Shown piece by piece: positions 28,748 to 39,005 of a DNA stretch of 64,000 bases. Under the pieces are notes generated by a model. It worked only from the letters and a program-made list of their open reading frames with translations. It searched no databases and had not been told where the DNA came from. Source of the stretch: Bacteroidota bacterium. GTDB lineage: Bacteria; Bacteroidota; Bacteroidia; Chitinophagales; JADIYW01. Position numbers and translations under genes: made by a program. Within the stretch, counting starts at the first letter, position 1, and every line of letters starts with the position of its first letter. The stretch covers positions 21,036 to 85,035 of the forward strand of contig JAQBNI010000093.1 of NCBI GenBank assembly GCA_028288625.1, given 5' to 3'.

Positions 28748-29569
28748 ATGACTTACATCTTCCACATACCTTATCCTGTCGAAATTGAAAATGAAGAGTT
28801 TTCGGGATTATTTTCTGCTTTGGATATTGAAGGAATGGAAGAAAAAGAAAATGAATTGTGTATTTATTTAGATGAAACTGTTGCTGAAGAAGGCGAAACT
28901 TTGATCCGCGAAATTTGCGACAGCTATAAGCTTTCTTATCAAAAAGAAGAACTCGAAAATAAAAACTGGAACCAGCAATGGGAAAGCAGTTTTCAACCGA
29001 TGCAGATCGATGATTTTGTTTTAGTACGAACTACATTTCATCCTGAAAATAAAAATGTGCAATACGAGATCATTATAGAACCGAAGATGTCATTCGGTAC
29101 CGGGCATCATCCGACCACTGCACAAATGATCAGAAGCATGCGCTTGCTTGATCTTAGAAATAAATCGGTATTGGATTGCGGCTCCGGTACCGGGATCTTA
29201 TCTGTGCTTGCAGAAAAAATGGGAGCGAAAAACTGCATCGCTCTCGATAATGATATATGGTGTTACCAGAACTGCATAGAAAATATTGAATTGAATGAAA
29301 GCCTTGTTGTACAGCCGCAGACCGGCGAACTGGAAACTGTAAAAGATTATACTTTTGATTGTATTTTAGCAAATATCCACAGGAACTTTTTAACAGCGAA
29401 TATGTCTATATTATCGCAGCTTTTAATATCAAACGGCAACCTGCTGGTTTCCGGTTTTTATTCAGAAGATGCAAAGCTCATTTTAGATAAGGCTTTGGAA
29501 TATGATTTGATAGCTAACTATCACACATCGCAAGACAACTGGGATTGTATTGTATTCAAGAAAAAATAA
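28748..29569 (+). CDS. prmA: Ribosomal protein L11 methyltransferase
   Basis: MTYIFHIPYPVEIENEEFSG..., EPKMSFGTGHHPTTAQMIRSM, VLDCGSGTGILSVLAEKMGA, ANIHRNFL. Confidence 0.93.
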   Translation: MTYIFHIPYPVEIENEEFSGLFSALDIEGMEEKENELCIYLDETVAEEGETLIREICDSYKLSYQKEELENKNWNQQWESSFQPMQIDDFVLVRTTFHPENKNVQYEIIIEPKMSFGTGHHPTTAQMIRSMRLLDLRNKSVLDCGSGTGILSVLAEKMGAKNCIALDNDIWCYQNCIENIELNESLVVQPQTGELETVKDYTFDCILANIHRNFLTANMSILSQLLISNGNLLVSGFYSEDAKLILDKALEYDLIANYHTSQDNWDCIVFKKK

Positions 29570-29573
29570 AAAA

Positions 29574-32500
29574 ATGCGTAAACTGTTTTTCACCCTTAGC
29601 TTTTTCCTGGCGGCTTATCAATTTACATTCGCGCAATACCCGAAAGAATTCCCGGGTGATAATGCAGGTTTCGGAAAAGCTTATGCTGAATTTATAAAAA
29701 CATGCACGCGGGATGATTGCAAGCAGGTAGCAGAAAAATTTCCTGCGACAATTACTTCCGGAAAAGCATCAACCTATTTTTTTAAAATAAAAGGAATTAC
29801 ACAATCCATACTCGTTAAGAAAGCTCCGGCATATCCCGTCTTCATGCAATTTGCAACATTATTAATGACCCTTGATGCTACAAAAGCAGGAGGAGCTGCG
29901 ATTGATAAAAATTTTGATATCCTGCAATCGATTATAGACAAATCTAAACCCGGCAATTTAAAAGAGTTCAGTAATTATATCGAATATCTTACGAACCTTT
30001 ATTCAAAGAATGCCTTGTATTACACCAATACCAATGCATGGCAGGCTACCGGAGATTATACAGTGGATTTTAAAGATGACAAACCTGTTTTTACTTTTTC
30101 TTCTACTGATCTTATTGGTACATCCACTGCTGATACATTAACTATAAAGAATGAGCGCGGTAAATATTATCCGTTAGAAAATTTATGGGTAGGTACGAAT
30201 GGCACCATTACTTTACAGCGTGCAGGATTCGACCCTACGAATAATTTTGTCAACTTTAGTAACCACCAGATCAATTTTACTAAATCAGATATCGTTATTG
30301 ATTCTGCAAAATTTACTTTCAAGCCTGTTTTAAATGAAGTGTTATTAGGAACATACATAGATAAATTATTACAAGCAAGATCGCAGGAAAAGTTATATCC
30401 GAAATTTCGTTCTTACAGCAACAACGTAAACTTCAATACATTCGGAAAGGAAATTAAATTCAGCGGCGGCTTTCAACTCGAAGGCACTAATATTTATGGC
30501 GTAGGATCGGATACCATTCTTCCGAGAATTTCCCTCTCAGGAAAAGATGGAAAAGAAGTGGTTCGCGTTGCTGCAAAACGAATACAGATTAAAGATTTTA
30601 AAGACATCAGTATAGAAGATGCCTCGATGACGATCCTTCTAAAAGATAATACGATCAGCCACCCGTTTGTAAATTTTACTTACTACTCAAAAACCAAGGA
30701 TATAAAAGTTTATCGCGATGTTAAGCCCTTGTCGAAACAGCCTTTCACCAGTGAGTATCACAAAATGTTTTTATATATAGATGAGCTGAAATGGAATTTA
30801 GACAGTACAACAATGAAGTTCAGCATGATCACTTTGTCCGGCGATAAACCTGCAGTGTTTGAATCGTTCAATTATTATCAGCCTAATCTAGAAAATAAAT
30901 ATAAAGGACCATCGGAACAGGGACCCATCGATAAAATTTATCGCGCCTATGAAGGCAGCGGCGACCGTTTCGTTGATGCGCAGGGATTAGCGCTGGATAT
31001 CAATCCCGGTGCGCCCTTTTCAGCAACGCAGCCAATATTTTTTAAATTGATGGAGGACGGTTATATCAATTATGATCCAAACCTGCGACGCATTGAAGTA
31101 AAAGAAAAACTCGTTAACCAGGCGTTGGCTGCACGGGGAAAACAGGATTACGATTTTATAAAATTCGCATCCTTTAAAAGAAACCTCAATGCCATTCTGG
31201 ATATCAAATCAAATATTCTTGAGGTGTATGGTGTGGAAGAAATTAATATGAGTACGAAATCGGGTGTGAAGTTTATTCCGAATAACGATACTGTAAGGAT
31301 CGGAAAAAATCGTGTGATGACGTTGGGTGGAAAAATTGTTGCCGGCAAATTTGATTTCGTCGCAAAAAAAGTAGATTTCGATTATGATACTTATGCATTC
31401 AATATGAAGAATGTGGATTCAATGGTGATCTATATTCCGGAAGGAAACGGAAAGCCGAATGAAAGAGGAGAGGTAAAACTTATCCGCTCAAAATCGCCTA
31501 TTCAAAATATTACAGGCTCGTTGCATATTGCTGCACCAAATAATAAATCGGGAACTAACAACGACAGGAAATATCCGTTTTTCTCCAGCGGCGATACGGC
31601 AAAAGTGTTTTATGATAAAGGACAAAACGGGGATAAATACAACAAGGATAAATTTTATTACCAGGTCTTTCCTTTTGAGCTCGATAGTTTAAATGAGATC
31701 GTTACGGAAAACCTGCAATTGAGTGGTCAGCTGATCTCAGGTGGTATCTTCCAGCCTATACAAACAGGTTTAAAATTGCAGGAGGATAAATCGTTTGGGA
31801 TTAACGTGGAGACAGGTTCTAAAGGCTACAACCTGTTTGGAAACAAGGGAAAATATACTTCTGATATCAACCTGAACAGTAATGGCTTGTCCGGAAAAGG
31901 ATTGTTTGAATTCGGTCCGGCAAAACTCTATGCGGACACTGCATTCTTCTTCATGGATAGTGTGTACGCACAACTGGATAGCGTCAGAATTACGGAAGAT
32001 AAAACAGCGAATTTACCGCAGACAAATATTAACCAGTCGTCCTTCACTTGGAATGTCAAAAAAGATTCGTTGGTGATATCGGAAGGCAAGGATGAAAAAT
32101 TTGCGATGTATAACGGGACAACAATATTCGACGGTAAACTCATCCTCAATAATAAAAATTTATATGGTGTTGGCGTGCTTTCCTGGAACAGAACAAAATT
32201 ACAATCTGATGACATCACTTTCCGCGCAAAACAAATGGATGCAAAAAAAGGAAAGTTGAATTTAACGACGGATGATGGTCGATCGTTGCTGGCATCGAAC
32301 GATGTGAATGCGAATTTCGACGTTGACAAAAAAGTGGCAAATATTGAATTAAATAAAAGTGATACCATTCCGCTTGAATCTTTCAAATATGTAGCAAATC
32401 CTAAATTCCTGCGTTTTGATCTCGCAAATAACAAGCTTACGTTGAATGCAGTTTCACCGACGGCAAAATTCTTTTTGTTATCCACTGATCCCTCAAAAGA

Positions 32501-34412
32501 CTCTTTAAAATTTGTTACTGCTGAAGCGGAATTAAATCTGAATGACAATTCTATTCACTTTGCAGGGATTAATGAATTGCGTTTAGCGGATTCCAAAATT
32601 ATTCCGGATAAGGGAGAGATATTTATTGAACAGGACGGAACTGTGCGCACTTTAAAAAATGCACAGGTCTTATTTAATGCAGATAGTTCTTATCATACGG
32701 TGAAGGATGCGGAAATAACTATTGTAGGCAGGAATGAATTTTCGGGAATGGGAAATTATTATTTCAAAATGAATAATGGCAGTATTGAAACAGTGCCTGT
32801 AGCGGAAATTAATGTCAATAATCCGTACAAAGGACAATCGGTGCAGGAAGGTAAAAAAGGAAAGAGAGTGGTTGCAGAAGCAAGAGATATGAGCAAGATC
32901 TTTACGTTTGCAAAAACAAGTATTCCTGAAGAGGCAAATTTCAAGCTGGATAATAAGATCTACTATAAAGGCAAATTCGATTTCGATTCAAAACATAAAG
33001 ATATTTTCCTCGATGGAGCTGTGAAGATAGATATTGCAAGCAGTTCGAGCGATTGGATCCCGAACGTCCAGGCGCTCGATCCTAAGAAACCTGCGATCAG
33101 CATGGACAGTATTCTGAGCCAGGCAAACAATTTATTTGTCGGGTTGATGCTCGATAAAAGTATTCCTGAATTTTATCCCGCAGTTTTGCAGGATAAGCGA
33201 AATCCAAGCGATGCAAGTATCGTCACAATTAAGGGATCGATGGCATACAGCAAAACTGAGCCGAACATTATAATATTCGGAGATGAAAATGCTTTCCGTT
33301 CGCAATATTCTCATAGCTCTTGTTTGAAATACAACGAGAATACAAAACAAATTGATGCGGCAGGAGAAATTGGTTTTGGACTGAAGGTAGAACCATGCAA
33401 AATTACCACAGTAGGTAATTTATCCTTCACACCGGGAAATCAAAACCTCGAGGTGCCTGCTGATCTTGCAATTAAATTTATGATGAAGGATGATATTGCA
33501 AATTCGATCATCAACGATTTTGTTTTATCGGATAGCGTAGCCACTTTTGTGGGATACAAGCGAAATAAATCGATCCAGAGAACAATGTCTGTTTTAACAA
33601 AGGACACACTGGAATCGAACAGGCTGATCGCCGGTTTATTTATGGGTGATTCTATGTTTATCCCGCATAGCTTTAATTACAATCTCCTATTCAACGGCAC
33701 AAAATTTTATTGGGATGCTCAGGATGCTTCCTTTAAAAGTGTTGAAAAGATCAGTATTGCTATTTTCGGAAGTTATGTAGTTAAAAGACAATACAATGCT
33801 TATGTGGAATTGGGTTACTCAGGCGAAAGTGATTTTGTAAATATTTATTTGCAAAACAAAACGGGTGCATGGTTGTTCTTAAAAATACGGCACGGACAAA
33901 TGGGTGTCGCTTCTTCGATACCGGAGATATATAATACAATAATGATGCAAAAAGATGCAGACAGAGTTTATCGTGAAGGCAAGAATGTTGTGTTTCAGTT
34001 TATGCCGGCAGATCTTGGCTTGCGCGATAATTTTGTAGCGAGAATGGAAGATTTTAAAGAACGCTTTAAAGGCAGATTGATAAATAGCACGGGCACTATG
34101 AATTCACCTTCATATATGCCGCCGGTTTATACAAAACCCCAGGATGTTCCGACACCTCCCGAAAAAACGGAAGCACCGGCAGAAATAAAACCCGCAGAGA
34201 TAAAAGATGATTTTAAAGCAAAGCCTAAAAAACAATTTTCTCTTACGCCGGGATTGGAAAAAACAAAACAGGTTCCTGAAGATACCACCGCACCGGTAGA
34301 AGAAATTCAAAAGGATACTTCGGCAGTAATACCGCAGGATTCTATAACTGTAAAACCTAAACCAAAGGTGAAGACAACTCCTAAAACGGGAACAAAACCG
34401 AAACCGAAATAA
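29574..34412 (+). CDS. Very large (1612 aa) secreted protein of unknown function
   Basis: ATG 29574; signal peptide MRKLFFTLSFFLAAYQFTFAQ; beta-rich repetitive body; Pro/Lys/Thr-rich C-terminus (KPKPKVKTTPKTGTKPKPK). Confidence 0.88.
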   Translation: MRKLFFTLSFFLAAYQFTFAQYPKEFPGDNAGFGKAYAEFIKTCTRDDCKQVAEKFPATITSGKASTYFFKIKGITQSILVKKAPAYPVFMQFATLLMTLDATKAGGAAIDKNFDILQSIIDKSKPGNLKEFSNYIEYLTNLYSKNALYYTNTNAWQATGDYTVDFKDDKPVFTFSSTDLIGTSTADTLTIKNERGKYYPLENLWVGTNGTITLQRAGFDPTNNFVNFSNHQINFTKSDIVIDSAKFTFKPVLNEVLLGTYIDKLLQARSQEKLYPKFRSYSNNVNFNTFGKEIKFSGGFQLEGTNIYGVGSDTILPRISLSGKDGKEVVRVAAKRIQIKDFKDISIEDASMTILLKDNTISHPFVNFTYYSKTKDIKVYRDVKPLSKQPFTSEYHKMFLYIDELKWNLDSTTMKFSMITLSGDKPAVFESFNYYQPNLENKYKGPSEQGPIDKIYRAYEGSGDRFVDAQGLALDINPGAPFSATQPIFFKLMEDGYINYDPNLRRIEVKEKLVNQALAARGKQDYDFIKFASFKRNLNAILDIKSNILEVYGVEEINMSTKSGVKFIPNNDTVRIGKNRVMTLGGKIVAGKFDFVAKKVDFDYDTYAFNMKNVDSMVIYIPEGNGKPNERGEVKLIRSKSPIQNITGSLHIAAPNNKSGTNNDRKYPFFSSGDTAKVFYDKGQNGDKYNKDKFYYQVFPFELDSLNEIVTENLQLSGQLISGGIFQPIQTGLKLQEDKSFGINVETGSKGYNLFGNKGKYTSDINLNSNGLSGKGLFEFGPAKLYADTAFFFMDSVYAQLDSVRITEDKTANLPQTNINQSSFTWNVKKDSLVISEGKDEKFAMYNGTTIFDGKLILNNKNLYGVGVLSWNRTKLQSDDITFRAKQMDAKKGKLNLTTDDGRSLLASNDVNANFDVDKKVANIELNKSDTIPLESFKYVANPKFLRFDLANNKLTLNAVSPTAKFFLLSTDPSKDSLKFVTAEAELNLNDNSIHFAGINELRLADSKIIPDKGEIFIEQDGTVRTLKNAQVLFNADSSYHTVKDAEITIVGRNEFSGMGNYYFKMNNGSIETVPVAEINVNNPYKGQSVQEGKKGKRVVAEARDMSKIFTFAKTSIPEEANFKLDNKIYYKGKFDFDSKHKDIFLDGAVKIDIASSSSDWIPNVQALDPKKPAISMDSILSQANNLFVGLMLDKSIPEFYPAVLQDKRNPSDASIVTIKGSMAYSKTEPNIIIFGDENAFRSQYSHSSCLKYNENTKQIDAAGEIGFGLKVEPCKITTVGNLSFTPGNQNLEVPADLAIKFMMKDDIANSIINDFVLSDSVATFVGYKRNKSIQRTMSVLTKDTLESNRLIAGLFMGDSMFIPHSFNYNLLFNGTKFYWDAQDASFKSVEKISIAIFGSYVVKRQYNAYVELGYSGESDFVNIYLQNKTGAWLFLKIRHGQMGVASSIPEIYNTIMMQKDADRVYREGKNVVFQFMPADLGLRDNFVARMEDFKERFKGRLINSTGTMNSPSYMPPVYTKPQDVPTPPEKTEAPAEIKPAEIKDDFKAKPKKQFSLTPGLEKTKQVPEDTTAPVEEIQKDTSAVIPQDSITVKPKPKVKTTPKTGTKPKPK

Positions 34413-34423
34413 AATTTAATTTT

Positions 34424-35221
34424 ATGAAAAAGCTGATCCTTTTTATATTTTCTCTTGCAATATTCGCATGCAGTCAAAACCCGATAACCGGCAGAAAACA
34501 ATTAATGCTCGTTTCAGATGCACAAATGGATAGCATGGGCTTCCAGGAATACCATCAATTCCTTACAGAAAATAAAACGAAGGTTGCCACAAGCGGTAAT
34601 GACGTAACACTTGTAAAAAAAGTGGGAACCCGGATTGCTGCTGCCGTTACACAATATATGACAGAAAAAGGATTGGCGGATAAAATGAAAGGATACAATT
34701 GGGAGTTTAACCTGGTAAATGATCCTACTGTGAATGCGTGGTGTATGCCAGGAGGAAAAGTTGTGGTGTATTCGGGGTTACTTGCTATCACCAAAAATGA
34801 AACGGGATTGGCAGTGGTTTTAGGACATGAAATTTCACACGCGATAGCAGGTCATGGTAATGAAAGGATGAGTGCGGAAATGGTGCAGCAGTTAGGAATT
34901 TCGGCGCTCGATGCAGCCTTATCCAGCAAACCCGCACAAACCAGGCAATTATTCGAAGGCGCAGTTGGAATGGGAGCGCAGGTAGGTATTATGCTGCCCT
35001 TTAGCAGGAAACAGGAAAGTGAAGCAGATCATATGGGATTGATATTTATGGCGATGGCGGGATATGACCCCAGCTATGCTGTTTCATTCTGGAAAGATAT
35101 GGCTGCTCAAAGCCAGGGCTCACCTCCGGCATTCTTAAGCGATCACCCGAGCGATGCAACAAGAATTAGTGACATTCAAAATAAATTCCTGCCCGAAGCG
35201 CTAAAGTATTACAAGAAGTAA
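34424..35221 (+). CDS. M48 family metalloprotease, lipoprotein
   Basis: 265 aa; lipobox LAIFAC, NPITGRKQLMLVSD, HEISHAIAGHGNERMS (HExxH), ESEADHMGLIFMAMAGYDP. Confidence 0.92.
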   Translation: MKKLILFIFSLAIFACSQNPITGRKQLMLVSDAQMDSMGFQEYHQFLTENKTKVATSGNDVTLVKKVGTRIAAAVTQYMTEKGLADKMKGYNWEFNLVNDPTVNAWCMPGGKVVVYSGLLAITKNETGLAVVLGHEISHAIAGHGNERMSAEMVQQLGISALDAALSSKPAQTRQLFEGAVGMGAQVGIMLPFSRKQESEADHMGLIFMAMAGYDPSYAVSFWKDMAAQSQGSPPAFLSDHPSDATRISDIQNKFLPEALKYYKK

Positions 35222-35305
35222 TTGTATCATATTTAATCAGGTCACTGAAGTTGGCACAACGAACAATAAATATTTTCTTTTAAATGTTTACTAATATGCA
35301 ATTGG

Positions 35306-35509
35306 GTGACATACCTTGAAAAATCAATAGAAAATTATAAGGAAGCCTTAAGTGCATATGGAGAATACATGGAATCGTTAAGGACGTTTAGCAATAGGTC
35401 GGTTACTCAATCAAACAGGGCAAAATGGAGGGAATTGGTTCAAAGAAATAAAGAGTTTAATAAGTACGTTCAGGATAATAATTTGACTCATGAGAAGTAT
35501 TCTGAATAA
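35306..35509 (+). CDS. Small helical hypothetical protein
   Basis: 67 aa, GTG start; charged, helix-favouring (TYLEKSIENYKEALSAYGEYMESLRTF...). No recognised family. Confidence 0.4.
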   Translation: MTYLEKSIENYKEALSAYGEYMESLRTFSNRSVTQSNRAKWRELVQRNKEFNKYVQDNNLTHEKYSE

Positions 35510-35621
35510 TGACATCGAGAGCAGAAAAACTTTCTATTGTATATCCATCCATCTTACTAATTAATACAATACTATCAGGAGAATTAACGGGATGAAAGTA
35601 TAATCATATATTTACATCTCC

Positions 35622-36278
35622 GTGAATCCATTCAAAAAATTGCTCAGCTACCTCATTGATATTCCCATAGAGAAAAGGCAAAGTCAGTACAGCGGAAAAG
35701 TCGCAGTCTCTTTTCACCGGGGACAATACAAGCTCAGTACAAAAAATGCGGTGTATTCCTTCGGAAAAAATTATACTTCTTTTTCTACGGCATTTGATGT
35801 TATTGAAATCCAGGACAAAAAAATAGAAAGCGTTTTAGTACTCGGTTTCGGATTGGGAAGTGTCGTGAATTTGTTTGAAGATCATTCGGAGATAAAAAAT
35901 ATTACAGCAGTAGATGCCGATAAAATAATTATTGAACTTGCAGAAAAATATCTTCATTCACCTCTTAAAAAAAAGATTGAATTTATTTGCCGTGATGCAG
36001 AAACATTTGTGAATTCCCTTCAGCAGAAATACGATCTTGTTTTATTTGATGTATTTATAGACGATGTAACTCCCGCAGAATTTATCCGGAAAGAATTTCT
36101 TTTACAGCTAAAAAAATGCATCAGTAAAAACGGAATTTTGTTGTATTCTAAATTGGAAATTGACAGAAAAAATCAAATTGAAAATGACCAGTTTGGAAAA
36201 ATATTTACAGAAGTTTTTCCGGGATCTTTTTCAATAGATGCAGAAGGGAATAAAATTTTTGTGATTACTAATTACTAA
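35622..36278 (+). CDS. Spermidine synthase-like class I methyltransferase fold protein
   Basis: 218 aa; SVLVLGFGLGSVVNLFEDH, AVDADKIIIELAEKYL, YDLVLFDVFIDDVTPAEF. Confidence 0.78.
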   Translation: MNPFKKLLSYLIDIPIEKRQSQYSGKVAVSFHRGQYKLSTKNAVYSFGKNYTSFSTAFDVIEIQDKKIESVLVLGFGLGSVVNLFEDHSEIKNITAVDADKIIIELAEKYLHSPLKKKIEFICRDAETFVNSLQQKYDLVLFDVFIDDVTPAEFIRKEFLLQLKKCISKNGILLYSKLEIDRKNQIENDQFGKIFTEVFPGSFSIDAEGNKIFVITNY

Positions 36279-36289
36279 CTACTCAATAC

Positions 36290-37042
36290 TTACTTTCTCT
36301 TAAAATTCCTTCTGTGTAAAAAAGGAGTCAGCGTGCCAACCAGTGCGCCCACTGCATAACCCGTGATCACATCTGTCCAGTAATGCTTACCCGCCTTATA
36401 TCGCGTAATGCCCGTTAGCGCAGGGATAATTGCTGCTCCCGTCCACATCAAAGGTCTCCATTTTGAATTCGGATGATAATCGGCATACACCATCGCGATA
36501 AAAAATGTACTTGCAGCAGTAATAGCTGTATGTCCCGACCAGAATGAAGAGGTCGCATCGCTGCCGTACTTGTTACCATTGCCGTAATCTGAATAAACAT
36601 ATGGGCGTTTTCTCTGCGTTAGTCCCTTTGTAAAAGTGGTGAGCGCCGTTGTAATTGCAAAAGTTTCGATCCAGATCGGCATTACGGTTTTCCAGTCCTT
36701 CCTCACATTCTTATCAATAAATAATAATGCCGGGGAAACTATCATAGTATATTGTAATACATCACTTGTAATAGAAGCTGCTCTTGAATGCTGGTAGATG
36801 GCGCTTCTGTCAAATTTATTTATATCGGTTGGCTGTAACGCGCTGATCTCCGCAAGAGTGAGCGGCTTTTTTTTATGCTGCATGATCAGCCCGGTTCCTC
36901 CGGTGCCCAGCGTAATTAAGCCGATAGGAATATCAAGTCCTAACCTGAATCTATAAACACTTTGTCGCTTTAAAGAATCCTGCGCATCAACATGAAATAA
37001 AAACAGGAATGCAAGAATAAGAAGAAGGGATTTTTTTAACAT
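36290..37042 (-). CDS. PAP2-family phosphatase
   Basis: 250 aa; KGLTQRKRPYVY, SSFWSGHTAITAASTFF, ITRYKAGKHYWTDVITGYAVGALVG. Confidence 0.9.
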   Translation of the reverse strand: MLKKSLLLILAFLFLFHVDAQDSLKRQSVYRFRLGLDIPIGLITLGTGGTGLIMQHKKKPLTLAEISALQPTDINKFDRSAIYQHSRAASITSDVLQYTMIVSPALLFIDKNVRKDWKTVMPIWIETFAITTALTTFTKGLTQRKRPYVYSDYGNGNKYGSDATSSFWSGHTAITAASTFFIAMVYADYHPNSKWRPLMWTGAAIIPALTGITRYKAGKHYWTDVITGYAVGALVGTLTPFLHRRNFKRK

Positions 37043-37122
37043 AATATAAAAATAGTATAAAAAACGCAGTCGAAAATAAAAATACGAAACTATAAGTTTA
37101 ATTTAGAAGTACAATTTTGAAT

Positions 37123-38058
37123 ATGAAGCATGTATATACCCTCCTTTTTATTTTTTACACATTGCTTGGTTTTGCAGATGGCATGCATATTAAAGGTGTC
37201 ATCAAGGATATGGATAGCAACCACCCCGTAAAAGATGCTGCCATTACCGTAACATTTTATTCCGGTCTTGATGCTTTCGGATCAACGGACTCTCTCGGTC
37301 GCTATGAAATAACTTCCAAAGAAGAAGTGCCGGAAGGTGATTACAGTATACAAATACAGGCGAAAAATTATTACAGTGTATATGGTTTTATACATGTAAA
37401 GAAAGAATCTTTTATTGAGCAAAGATTAAAAAGAAAATCAACTGCACCGCCTGAACTTACTGCAATAAATACTGCGCCTGTAAAACCTGTACTCGAAGGT
37501 TATGCAACAAATAATCTTGTTTTTTTAATCGATATATCTTCTTCAATGAATACTGCGCAAAAGTTTCCATTGCTTAAAGAATCACTAAAATATCTCGTAA
37601 ATGAATTGCGCCCTACGGACAGAATTGCGATCCTGACGTTTTCGAGTAATGTAAAAGAAGTATTGCCATCCACTCCGGTTACGCAGAAAGAATTAATTTT
37701 AAAAACTATAGACGGACTGAGCTTTGGAAGTACAACACAAGGAGGCGCAGCCCTTGATATTGCGTATAAAACGGCGCTTAGGGATTTTGTAACAAAAGGA
37801 AATAATCGTATCGTTTTAGCAAGTGATGGTTTGTTTACAGCAGGTGAAAAGGATTATAAAAAAATGGAACAGGTGATCCAGGATGGCTCGGAAAAAAATA
37901 TTGCATTGTCCGTTTTTTGTTTTGGAAAGAACACGGAATATGTAAACGGGAGACTTAAAAAACTAACAAGCACAGGTCATGGAAACTTTGCAACGATCAA
38001 CAATATTGACGAAGCAAAATTATATATGCTGGAGGAAGCAAAAGCGGTGAAGGATTAA
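37123..38058 (+). CDS. Secreted carboxypeptidase-regulatory-like + vWA domain protein
   Basis: Signal peptide; HIKGVIKDMDSNHPVKDAAITVTFY (CarboxypepD_reg-like), then LVFLIDISSSMNTAQKFPLLKESLKYLV (vWA MIDAS). Confidence 0.85.
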   Translation: MKHVYTLLFIFYTLLGFADGMHIKGVIKDMDSNHPVKDAAITVTFYSGLDAFGSTDSLGRYEITSKEEVPEGDYSIQIQAKNYYSVYGFIHVKKESFIEQRLKRKSTAPPELTAINTAPVKPVLEGYATNNLVFLIDISSSMNTAQKFPLLKESLKYLVNELRPTDRIAILTFSSNVKEVLPSTPVTQKELILKTIDGLSFGSTTQGGAALDIAYKTALRDFVTKGNNRIVLASDGLFTAGEKDYKKMEQVIQDGSEKNIALSVFCFGKNTEYVNGRLKKLTSTGHGNFATINNIDEAKLYMLEEAKAVKD

Positions 38059-38071
38059 ACCTATAAGGTTT

Positions 38072-38665
38072 TTAACTGCAGACAACAAGTTTCTTCGTCT
38101 CAAAAAATTCTTCTTCAAAAAAATCTTTCAACTCAACAACGCGGATATTTTTTCTGATGTCTTTCAACTCATCTTTTAAATCTCCGCCTTTTAAAGCGAT
38201 CAGTTTTTTTGCATGTTTGTTCCTGCTCCAGTGTAAAAGATCAGAAGTTTTTGCAACAGCGCGCGATACAACGTAATCAAAATCTTCCTTAATATTTTCT
38301 GCACGCGCCGCCTTTGTAACCACATTTTTTAATTGCAATGCTTTCACCACTTCATCTACCACAAGAATTTTTTTACCAATAGAATCTGTCAGTATAAATT
38401 TTGTTTCCGGAAAATAAATAGCCAGTGGAATTCCCGGGAACCCGCCCCCCGTTCCGATATCCAAAATCCTTTCGCCTTTTTCAAAAGTAAAAATCTTTGC
38501 AATAGATAAGGAATGCAGTACATGCCGCTCATAAAAATTTTCCAGGTCTTTCCGGGAGATCACATTTATTTTCTCGTTCCACAAAGTGTATAAAGGAAGC
38601 AGCTCAGCGAATTGTTCGAACTGTTCAGTAGTAAGATCAGGAAAATATTTTTTCAGGATTTCCAA
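38072..38665 (-). CDS. rsmG: 16S rRNA (guanine527-N7)-methyltransferase
   Basis: 197 aa; LWNEKINVISRKDLENFYERHVLHSLSIAK, ILDIGTGGGFPGIPLAIYFPE. Confidence 0.94.
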   Translation of the reverse strand: MEILKKYFPDLTTEQFEQFAELLPLYTLWNEKINVISRKDLENFYERHVLHSLSIAKIFTFEKGERILDIGTGGGFPGIPLAIYFPETKFILTDSIGKKILVVDEVVKALQLKNVVTKAARAENIKEDFDYVVSRAVAKTSDLLHWSRNKHAKKLIALKGGDLKDELKDIRKNIRVVELKDFFEEEFFETKKLVVCS

Positions 38666-38973
38666 TGTTGTTTTTGTAAAGATAAAAATCCATCTTCAAC
38701 AACATTATTTTTATAACGCTGTTATTGCTCCAGTAAATCGTCAAAAAATTGAGCCAGATCAATCCACAAATTCACATCCAACTTCAGAAAAATTGAAATA
38801 GTTCCTTGTAATTTTTTTTAAAAGTCAAGAAATGTTAAGTGTACATTAAATTCTTACTTTAGATGGCAAACCACTTTTAATTGTATACTGAATATCAACA
38901 CAATACCCCTTATTTAAATTGAATCTAAATAGCAGATTTATCCACATTTAATACTATCTAAATATCCGAATAC

Positions 38974-38981
38974 TATATTTG
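38974..38981 (+). promoter_or_regulatory. Candidate -7 box TATATTTG upstream of actA
   Basis: TAnnTTTG match 25 nt upstream of ATG 39006, at the head of the respiratory supercluster. Confidence 0.5.
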
Positions 38982-39005
38982 CAACCGAGAAAAAATTAGC
39001 CGATA

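Noticed and set aside
31928-32548. 206-aa antisense ORF inside the giant secreted protein gene
   Set aside because: Shadow-frame composition (Phe/Ser rich), no start context or homology signal.
35440-35610. Open minus-strand frame reading LYFHPVNSPDSIVLISKMDGYTIESFSALDVIIQNTSHESNYYPERTY
   Set aside because: Looks somewhat protein-like, but bounded by stops within about 50 codons, with only an internal Met and no recognisable family; could be a decayed fragment but not supportable.
38058-38076. Possible terminator AAACC-TATAA-GGTTTTT between two convergent genes
   Set aside because: Stem is only 5 bp and A/T-rich; too weak to call.
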